From positions 1 to 11,125 of the forward strand of contig JAJEBJ010000415.1 in the NCBI GenBank assembly GCA_022822575.1: DNA of 11,125 nt, given 5' to 3'. Origin of the DNA: Alphaproteobacteria bacterium (GTDB lineage: Bacteria > Pseudomonadota > Alphaproteobacteria > SP197). The position numbers and the translations under genes were made by a program. Position 1 is the stretch's first letter; each line of letters opens with the position of its first letter. Under the pieces are notes generated by a model. That model ran no database searches. It was not told where the DNA came from and worked only from the letters and a program-made list of their open reading frames with translations. This document shows positions 5,791 to 11,125 of the stretch, piece by piece.

Positions 5791-7781
5791 GCAGTGAACC
5801 ATCCCCGGGAGTGCGGCTCTGCGGCACCGACGAGACGGCTCCCGAAGAACGCCGGCTGAAGGCGGGGCCACTCGAGGCCATCCTCGACCAGGGGGCCTTG
5901 CGGAACATCACCGTCGCCGGGCGCGAGGCAATCCGCGGGATCGCCTACGTGTTGCGTGACCGGAACTGGGCAACGCCGATTCCTGCGATCCATGATCTCG
6001 ATGTGACCGAGGACGACGCCGGATTCCAGGTGACGTACCGCGGCAGCCATGAGACCGGTGACGAACGCTTTTCCTTCACTGCCCGCATTCAGGCCACAAC
6101 GGACGGCACCCTCGAGTTTTCTGTCGAGGCCTGTCCTTCGACTGACTGGCTCACCAACCGCACGGGCTTTGTCGTCCTCCATCCCGTGGACGGAGTCGCC
6201 GGGGAGCCGGTTACCATCACCCACACCGACGGGCGCACCAGCGAGGAGCGGTTCCCGGATCTCATCTCCCCCTCCCAGCCCTTCTTCGACATCCGATCGA
6301 TGACGCACCGGGTCTCCGGATCGCTCACCGTCACCTGCACCATGGAAGGCGATGCCTTCGAGGCCGAGGACCAGAGAAACTGGACCGACGCCTCCTACAA
6401 GACCTATATCCGGCCACTCTCGAATCCACGCCCCTATGTCATGAAGGCCGGCGTGAAGGATCGCCAGCATGTGCGCCTCACGACGGCCGGCGCGCCGGAT
6501 GACGCGACCGGCACGGACGATCGCGTCGTGGTCACGCTTCGCCAGGCGACCACCCGGCGCATGCCGCTGATGGCCCTTGCCTGCGATCCCGAAGGCGTGG
6601 ACGACGCCACCAGCGCCCTCGAAGCGGTGCGCCTGGCAGGCGCCCGCAGGCTATGGTGCCACCACGACCCCTCGCGCGGTCATGACGCCGACGACCTGGC
6701 CCGGCTCGTTCGCCTGGCATCGATGATCGGCGCCGATCCCGTCCTCGAGGCGGTGTTGCCCCTGCAATCTCCCGACGGCCGGTTCAGCAGCGATACTTCC
6801 CTGCTCGAGGCGGAAATCGAAGCCCTTCGCGATGTTGCGGGCAGCCATGCCTTCACCCATGTCGCGGCTTCGCCGCTTGCCTATCACAAGAGCTACCAGC
6901 CCACGGAAACCTGGCCCGACGTGCCGCCTCTCGACGCGATAAGCCGGCTTCTTCGAGAGGCCTTCCCCGGAGCCGCCATCGGCGGTGGCATGCACAGCTA
7001 TTTCACGGAACTCAACCGCAAGCCTCCACCCGGCGAGGCAATCGACTTCATCACCCATACCACGTGTCCGATAGTCCATGCCGGTGACGACAGGAGTGTC
7101 ATGGAGAGTCTCGAGGCCCTGCCCTCGGTGATGCGTTCGGCAATGGCCCTGTCGCCGGGCAAGCCCTACCTCATCGGCCCATCGGCCATCGGCATGCGCT
7201 TCAACCCCTATGGAGCGGCTCCGGTCGAAAACCCCGACAACCAGCGTCTCGCCATGGCCAGGGTCGATCCGAGACAGCGCGGGCTCTTCAATGCCGCCTG
7301 GCTCGTCGGCTACATCGCTGCGGCCGCAACCCACGGAATCGACGGCCTGTGCCTTGCGGCTCCGACCGGCGCCTTCGGTCTCGTCCACCGGCGACAGGCC
7401 TGGCACCAGCCCTGGTACGATGACAGTGATTTCGGAAGCCTCGTCTACCCCGCGTTCCATGTCTTCCGTGACGCGGCGCTTCATGGCGAATGCGCCGTCA
7501 TGGACGTGGCTGCGGCCGATCCCGCCAGGGTTCAGGCGCTGGCCTTCGAGGATGACGCGGGCCCTGTCCTGTGGCTCGCCAATCTCACACCCACCCCGCA
7601 GGGCGTCACCGTGAAAGGCCTTCAGGACCAAAGGGTGGTGGCGTCACACGGCAACACGCAGACCTTTACCTCCCTTGCCCGGGACCCCCTTGCCATGTCA
7701 TCGGCCAACGCCAGCCCGGTCGATCCCTCCTCGATCATGCTCGGAGCCTACGGAGTCTGCCGCTTGTCCTTCATCGCCTGA
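5787..7781 (+). CDS. Probable D-apionate lactonase family protein (ApnL-like), three domains
   Basis: A 664-residue protein without signal peptide or membrane span, so probably cytoplasmic. I see three parts: a beta-rich N-terminal domain (about 20-245), a TIM-barrel-like middle domain (about 250-565), and a beta-sandwich-like C-terminal domain (about 567-664) with VLWLANLTPTPQGV. This order matches the N, middle and C domains of the ApnL family, whose characterised members open D-apionolactone to D-apionate. Conserved-looking blocks are EDQRNWTDASYKTYIRPL (194-211), GGGMHSYFTELNRKPPP (399-415) and FITHTTCPIVHAGDDRSVME (421-440). I recognise these as family hallmarks from memory, but I cannot name the catalytic residues. 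The start at 5787 overlaps the ATPase stop by ATGA and has AAGGAG 10 bases upstream. Being last in a transporter operon with an aldolase and a dehydrogenase supports a role in sugar-lactone breakdown. The true substrate may differ from apionolactone; a glycosidase-like role is the main alternative. Confidence 0.65.
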   Translation: MSSEPSPGVRLCGTDETAPEERRLKAGPLEAILDQGALRNITVAGREAIRGIAYVLRDRNWATPIPAIHDLDVTEDDAGFQVTYRGSHETGDERFSFTARIQATTDGTLEFSVEACPSTDWLTNRTGFVVLHPVDGVAGEPVTITHTDGRTSEERFPDLISPSQPFFDIRSMTHRVSGSLTVTCTMEGDAFEAEDQRNWTDASYKTYIRPLSNPRPYVMKAGVKDRQHVRLTTAGAPDDATGTDDRVVVTLRQATTRRMPLMALACDPEGVDDATSALEAVRLAGARRLWCHHDPSRGHDADDLARLVRLASMIGADPVLEAVLPLQSPDGRFSSDTSLLEAEIEALRDVAGSHAFTHVAASPLAYHKSYQPTETWPDVPPLDAISRLLREAFPGAAIGGGMHSYFTELNRKPPPGEAIDFITHTTCPIVHAGDDRSVMESLEALPSVMRSAMALSPGKPYLIGPSAIGMRFNPYGAAPVENPDNQRLAMARVDPRQRGLFNAAWLVGYIAAAATHGIDGLCLAAPTGAFGLVHRRQAWHQPWYDDSDFGSLVYPAFHVFRDAALHGECAVMDVAAADPARVQALAFEDDAGPVLWLANLTPTPQGVTVKGLQDQRVVASHGNTQTFTSLARDPLAMSSANASPVDPSSIMLGAYGVCRLSFIA

Positions 7782-7889
7782 GAGCGGCGGAGTTCCGGGA
7801 ACGGAAGATGTGCCCTCGCTGCGGTCGTCGCCGCCTGCGGTCCGCATGGCAGCCGGAACGTGGCCATCTTGCGGCAGGTGGCCTTGCCG

Positions 7890-9356
7890 TCACCGCCCTT
7901 CAGAGGCGCGTGCCGTAATGGGACGCCAGCGGCGGCCGTCGCGATGCACCAGCATCAGTGCTTCCTCGGGACCTGCCGACAGGCTCTCGTAGGCATGCGG
8001 CGGGCTCGGGGTGTTCCTGGCGATGGCGACGGCCCGGTCGATCCAGCGCCATGCGGCTTCCACTTCGTCACGGCGCATGAACAGTGTCTGATCACCACGA
8101 ATGACGTCGAGCACAAGGCGTTCGTAGGCATCGGGCATGGTGAGGCCCTGGCGTTCAAGGGTGTCCGCGAAGGTCATGTCGAGCGGCGTGCCGATCAGGC
8201 GCATGCCTCCCGGGCCCGGTTCCTTGATGGTGAGGCCCAGGGTGATCCCCTCGTCGGGCTGCAGCCTGATCGCCAGGACATTGGGAGCCATGGCGCCGGC
8301 GGCCGGCGGAAAGATCGAGTGAGGAGCGTCCTTGAACACGACGGCGATCTCGGACATGCGTGCCCGCAGTCTCTTGCCGGTGCGCAAGTAGAACGGCGTC
8401 CCGTTCCAGCGCCAGTTGGCGATCTCCGCACGCAGGGCCACGAAGCTCTCGCTCCGGGATTCCGCATTGCCGACATCTTCCAGATAACTCCCCATGCCAT
8501 CATCGCCGAGATAGCGTCCACACACCACGTCAGCGGGGTTCTCCAGCGGGGCGAGGCTGAGCAGCACCTTGAGTTTCTCGTCACGCACCGCATCCGCGTT
8601 GAAGGATGCCGGAGGTTCCATGGCGATGAGGCAGAGCAGCTGAAGCAAGTGATTCTGGACCATGTCGCGCAGGGCGCCGGTACGGTCGTAGTAGGCGCCG
8701 CGCCCCTCGACACCAATTCGTTCGGCGACAGTGATCTGGACGTGATCGACATGGCGTGCGTTCCAGATCGGTTCGAACAGCGCATTGGCAAAGCGCAGGG
8801 CCATCAGGTTCTGGACCGTCTCTTTGCCGAGATAGTGGTCAATTCGGTAGACCTGCCGCTCTCCGAAGAGTGAAGCGAGGGTGTGGTTCAGCGTTTCGGC
8901 GCTGGCGAGATCGCTCCCCTGGGGTTTTTCGACCACCACCCGGGTTCCCGGAGTCCGGCAACCGGCGGCCACCAGGCGTTCGCTGACCGGCACAAAGAGG
9001 TGCGGCGCCACGGAAAGGTAGAAGGCTCTCACGCGCCCGTCGTCATCGAGCCTCGAGGCAAGCCTCGCCCAGCCCTCCCCGTCCGTCACGTCCATCTTCA
9101 CGTAGTCGAGCATCGCCAGGAAATCGCCTTTGCGGTCTTCACTCGCGAATTCCTGCAAAGCGCCGGCGGCCAGCGCACGGTAGCCATCAGCATCGATATC
9201 GCGGCGTCCGATGGCGATGATTCTCGTTCCCGGCAAGATCTGTCCGGCGCACATGCGATGGTAGAGAGCGGGCAGGAGCTTGCGCCGCGCGAGGTCGCCC
9301 GTGCCGCCAAACACCACGAGATCGAACGGTTCGACCGGAATTACCCGACCCACCAT
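7890..9356 (-). CDS. zwf: Glucose-6-phosphate 1-dehydrogenase
   Basis: A 488-residue cytoplasmic enzyme oxidising glucose 6-phosphate to 6-phosphogluconolactone with NADP or NAD, the entry to the oxidative pentose phosphate and Entner-Doudoroff routes. The N-terminal Rossmann motif is GGTGDLARRK (17-26). EKPQG (143-147) and the active-site signature RIDHYLGKE (171-179) are intact, and His236 in QNHLLQLL corresponds to the expected catalytic base. Length is normal. The ATG at 9356 is used; a GTG two codons earlier (9362) is also possible, and GAGG about 10 bases upstream of the ATG suits either. The usual partners pgl and edd are not adjacent. It converges with the lactonase-like gene across about 108 bases, in which I see no terminator with a T run. 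Confidence 0.97.
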   Translation of the reverse strand: MVGRVIPVEPFDLVVFGGTGDLARRKLLPALYHRMCAGQILPGTRIIAIGRRDIDADGYRALAAGALQEFASEDRKGDFLAMLDYVKMDVTDGEGWARLASRLDDDGRVRAFYLSVAPHLFVPVSERLVAAGCRTPGTRVVVEKPQGSDLASAETLNHTLASLFGERQVYRIDHYLGKETVQNLMALRFANALFEPIWNARHVDHVQITVAERIGVEGRGAYYDRTGALRDMVQNHLLQLLCLIAMEPPASFNADAVRDEKLKVLLSLAPLENPADVVCGRYLGDDGMGSYLEDVGNAESRSESFVALRAEIANWRWNGTPFYLRTGKRLRARMSEIAVVFKDAPHSIFPPAAGAMAPNVLAIRLQPDEGITLGLTIKEPGPGGMRLIGTPLDMTFADTLERQGLTMPDAYERLVLDVIRGDQTLFMRRDEVEAAWRWIDRAVAIARNTPSPPHAYESLSAGPEEALMLVHRDGRRWRPITARASEGR

Positions 9357-9471
9357 GATCACCCACCCTCAAGCCGGGCGCGCGCACGTCGATGATGCCA
9401 TGGTGGATCGCCGCCGGGGCGCGAGACGGTGATGAGAGTGTCCTTCATCGACCTGGCATCCGTGTCCGCAA

Positions 9472-9495
9472 GCCGGTTGCGGGCGAGCAACCGGC
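9472..9495 (-). terminator. GC-rich hairpin downstream of the short-chain dehydrogenase
   Basis: GCCGGTTGC (9472-9480) and GCAACCGGC (9487-9495) form a perfect 9-bp stem with a 6-base loop. It begins 31 bases after the short-chain dehydrogenase stop on the - strand, and 116 bases separate it from the zwf ATG. It fits a transcription end or mRNA 3' stabiliser. No U tract follows on the - strand, so intrinsic termination is uncertain. Confidence 0.45.
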
Positions 9496-9525
9496 CTTCT
9501 GTCCTGCCAGCCGGGCACGCATCGA

Positions 9526-10326
9526 TCAGGCGTCACCCGATGACGGCGCACTCATCACGTTGGGGCCGGTCAACAGGTGCTCTCCGGCATCCACGATGAT
9601 GGCCTGGCCGGTGACGGCGCGCGCCGCCACCAGGAGCCATATGGCGGCATCGGCCACGTCGTCCGCGTTGACCATCCTCTTGAGGGGCAGGGTCGCATTC
9701 AGCCTGTCTTTGAAGTCAGCGTAGCGCTCCTCTCCGATACGGCGGCGCGACCAGCGGGTATCGACGTAGCCCGGGCACAGGGCGTTGACCCGAATCCGAG
9801 GCGCCAGGACGCGGGCAAGGGAGAGCGTGAGTGTGTTGAGCGCCGCCTTGGAGGCGGCATAGGCAGCACTGCTTCCAGCGCCCGTGAAGGCGGAAAGCGA
9901 CGAAATGGCGACGATCGAGCCCGAACCCGTGCTGCGCATCAGGTCCGCAGAGGCCCGCGCCAGTTGCCAGCAGGCGACCATGTTGACCCTGAGGATGCGC
10001 TCGAAGTCGCTGTGATCGAGACCGTCGAGATCGTCTGCCTCAACGAACTTGGTCACCCCAGCATTGCTGACCAGTCCGTCAAGGCGGTTCCAGCGTCCGG
10101 CGGCGGCCTTCACGAGATCACGGCACACCTCGTCCTCTGCAACATCGCCCCTGACGACCACGGGATCGCCCCCGGCTTCGCGGCACGCCGCTTCGGTGTC
10201 GGCCATCTCCCGTTCACTGCTCGTGTAGTTGAGCACCAGACCCCAACCCTGCGCCGCCAGCCCCAGGGCGATGGCGCGTCCAATCCCCGTTGCCGAGCCG
10301 GTGACAATCGCAACGTGCCTGGTCAT
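9526..10326 (-). CDS. Short-chain dehydrogenase/reductase (SDR), FabG-like
   Basis: A 266-residue classical SDR, a cytoplasmic NAD(P)-dependent oxidoreductase acting on a hydroxyl or keto group. Visible elements are the cofactor motif TGSATGIG (9-16), Asp61 in VVRGDV, NAG at 88-90, catalytic Asn115 (RVNMV), Ser143 (VAISSLSAF), and Tyr156/Lys160 in YAASK. LCPGYVDT (183-190) and the closing VTGQAIIVDAGEHL are typical of the family. The ATG at 10326 is chosen over upstream in-frame codons because the SDR fold begins there and GGGGGA lies 7 bases upstream. The sequence does not separate a 3-oxoacyl-ACP reductase from a sugar or other alcohol dehydrogenase; the absence of fatty-acid genes nearby argues mildly against the former. 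It lies 63 bases after the glycosylase stop, so the two may be co-transcribed. Confidence 0.9.
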   Translation of the reverse strand: MTRHVAIVTGSATGIGRAIALGLAAQGWGLVLNYTSSEREMADTEAACREAGGDPVVVRGDVAEDEVCRDLVKAAAGRWNRLDGLVSNAGVTKFVEADDLDGLDHSDFERILRVNMVACWQLARASADLMRSTGSGSIVAISSLSAFTGAGSSAAYAASKAALNTLTLSLARVLAPRIRVNALCPGYVDTRWSRRRIGEERYADFKDRLNATLPLKRMVNADDVADAAIWLLVAARAVTGQAIIVDAGEHLLTGPNVMSAPSSGDA

Positions 10327-10389
10327 GCCGCATTCCCCCGGTTCCGTCGCGACATGATGCGTCCTGGTCTCCCGGCAATCCACCGTCGC

Positions 10390-11004
10390 TCAATAGGCGA
10401 CCGGGAGAGGATCGAGATCGCGCCAGAGATACCAGGTTGCCACGGTGCGCCATGGCTGCCACGCCTTTGCACGGGAGCTGACCGCATCCGGTGAGCGCGT
10501 GCAGCCGTATCTGGCGGCCACGGACCGTTGCAGTCCGATGTCCGCGACCGGAAGGACATCGAGGTCGCCCGCAGCGAATATCAGGACCATGTCGACGGTC
10601 CAGGGGCCCACGCCCTTGAGGGTCAGCAGTCGTCGGCGGATGTCCTCCGACTGCGACGGGATGTCCTGCCAGGTGGCCATGACACTGGCGGCGGCGGCAA
10701 TGCTGCGGGCCTTGTTGCGGGTCAGACCGCAGCCCCGCATGGTGGCAACATCCATGCGTGCAACCTCCCTGGGGGTGATTGTCGCGAGGTCGCGAATGAG
10801 TCGAACCCAGATCCTCTCGGAGGCGATGACGGAGATCTGCTGACCGACAATGGCCCGAATCAGGGAACGGAAGAGGTCGCCGTGCGGTTCGAGACGTTCA
10901 CCGGGATAGCGTTCGATGACGGAAGCGAGACGGGGATCGCGCCGGCGCAGCATTGCCGCAGCCCGCCACCAGGTGTCCGCAAACCTGCCTGGTTCGATCA
11001 GCAC
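10390..11004 (-). CDS. DNA-3-methyladenine glycosylase, AlkA-type HhH-GPD superfamily
   Basis: A 204-residue base-excision repair glycosylase that removes alkylated purines from DNA. DLFRSLIRAIVGQQIS (43-58) is the characteristic first helix block. The helix-hairpin-helix is LKGVGPWTVDM (129-139), and DVLPVADIGLQ (149-159) carries the presumed catalytic Asp155. This is the short bacterial form lacking the N-terminal beta domain of E. coli AlkA (282 residues). No cysteine cluster for an iron-sulphur site is seen, against a Nth/MutY assignment. The start is a GTG at 11004; no in-frame ATG lies upstream before a stop, and the next in-frame ATG would cut into the domain. No strong Shine-Dalgarno sequence precedes it. 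It is divergent from the next gene. Confidence 0.9.
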   Translation of the reverse strand: MLIEPGRFADTWWRAAAMLRRRDPRLASVIERYPGERLEPHGDLFRSLIRAIVGQQISVIASERIWVRLIRDLATITPREVARMDVATMRGCGLTRNKARSIAAAASVMATWQDIPSQSEDIRRRLLTLKGVGPWTVDMVLIFAAGDLDVLPVADIGLQRSVAARYGCTRSPDAVSSRAKAWQPWRTVATWYLWRDLDPLPVAY

Positions 11005-11021
11005 GGTGCTGCGCCTATACT
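10993..11021 (+). promoter_or_regulatory. Putative promoter of the signal-peptide gene, possibly giving a leaderless mRNA
   Basis: TATACT at 11016-11021 matches the -10 consensus at five of six positions. A weak -35 candidate, TTCGAT at 10993-10998, lies exactly 17 bases upstream. The ATG at 11028 follows the -10 by 6 bases, so the expected transcription start falls on or beside the start codon. No Shine-Dalgarno sequence is present. The -35 match is poor, so the call rests mainly on the -10 and its position. Confidence 0.4.
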
Positions 11022-11027
11022 CGGGCC

Positions 11028-11125
11028 ATGATGCTCACCCGTCTTGTTCTCGTGGCAACCCTGGTCATGGCGTCTCCCGCCTGGCCGGAAGAGGCCGGGT
11101 TTCTTGCCGGCTGGCAGGCAGTCGG
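11028..11125 (+). CDS. Secreted protein of unknown function, N-terminal fragment (3' end outside window)
   Basis: Only 32 complete codons are visible, starting MMLTRLVLVATLVMASPAWPEEAG in two consecutive ATG codons at 11028 and 11031. A basic residue, a hydrophobic core (LVLVATLVMA) and a likely cleavage after SPA indicate a Sec signal peptide, so the product should be periplasmic or exported. The mature part has barely begun (EEAGFLAGWQAVG), so I do not recognise a family. It is divergent from the DNA glycosylase with 23 bases between starts. Confidence 0.6.
   Translation, partial: MMLTRLVLVATLVMASPAWPEEAGFLAGWQAV

Noticed and set aside
7782..7889. Possible bidirectional terminator between the convergent lactonase-like gene and zwf
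   Set aside because: I found only short imperfect inverted repeats (for example TGCGG-T-CCGCA, too tight to fold) and no T run, so no terminator is called.
7808..7918. 36-codon frame beginning MCPRCGRRR between the lactonase-like gene and zwf
   Set aside because: The CPxCG start looks like a zinc knuckle, but only one pair of cysteines is present, the frame overlaps the zwf 3' end, and the rest is arginine-rich GC-driven sequence.
7860..8873. 337-codon open frame on the + strand opposite zwf
   Set aside because: It is antisense to a clear glucose-6-phosphate dehydrogenase with intact active-site signature; the translation has no domain-like pattern.
9577..10494. 305-codon open frame on the + strand opposite the SDR gene
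   Set aside because: The SDR on the - strand carries TGxxxGIG, NAG and YxxxK. The + strand frame is a compositional shadow and runs across the gene boundary.

Overview
The window looks like chromosomal DNA from a GC-rich alphaproteobacterium, possibly Rhodospirillales or Hyphomicrobiales. This rests on base composition, codon use strongly biased to G/C at third positions, and the resemblance of several proteins to families common in those orders. It is an inference, since no marker gene is present.

Positions 1 to 7781 (+ strand) form one carbohydrate or sugar-acid uptake and catabolism operon of seven genes. In order they are: the 3' end of an HpcH/HpaI-type class II aldolase, a D-2-hydroxyacid dehydrogenase, a complete CUT1-type (MalEFGK-like) ABC importer (periplasmic binding protein, two permeases, ATPase), and a 664-residue three-domain protein that I place in the D-apionate lactonase (ApnL-like) family. 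Genes are tightly packed, with ATGA overlaps or gaps of 1 to 2 bases. The exceptions are the two sides of the binding-protein gene, where gaps of about 65 to 70 bases each hold a strong hairpin. A plausible reading is uptake of a sugar, sugar acid or lactone, opening of a lactone by the ApnL-like enzyme, aldol cleavage to a keto acid plus an aldehyde, and reduction or oxidation of a 2-keto or 2-hydroxy acid by the dehydrogenase. The actual substrate cannot be read from the sequence.

Positions 7890 to 11004 (- strand) run toward that operon. They hold, in transcription order, an AlkA-type HhH-GPD DNA glycosylase, a short-chain dehydrogenase/reductase, and glucose-6-phosphate dehydrogenase (zwf). 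A GC-rich hairpin just after the short-chain dehydrogenase separates it from zwf, which has its own 169-base upstream region. zwf and the lactonase-like gene converge across about 108 bases with no clear U-tract terminator.

At the right edge a divergent + strand gene with a signal peptide begins only 23 bases from the glycosylase start. A good -10 element lies 6 bases before its ATG, so its transcript may be leaderless. No RNA genes, mobile elements, CRISPR arrays or long repeats were seen, and no gap exceeds 300 bases. The most interesting points are the lactonase/aldolase/dehydrogenase/transporter combination and the hairpins bracketing the binding-protein gene.
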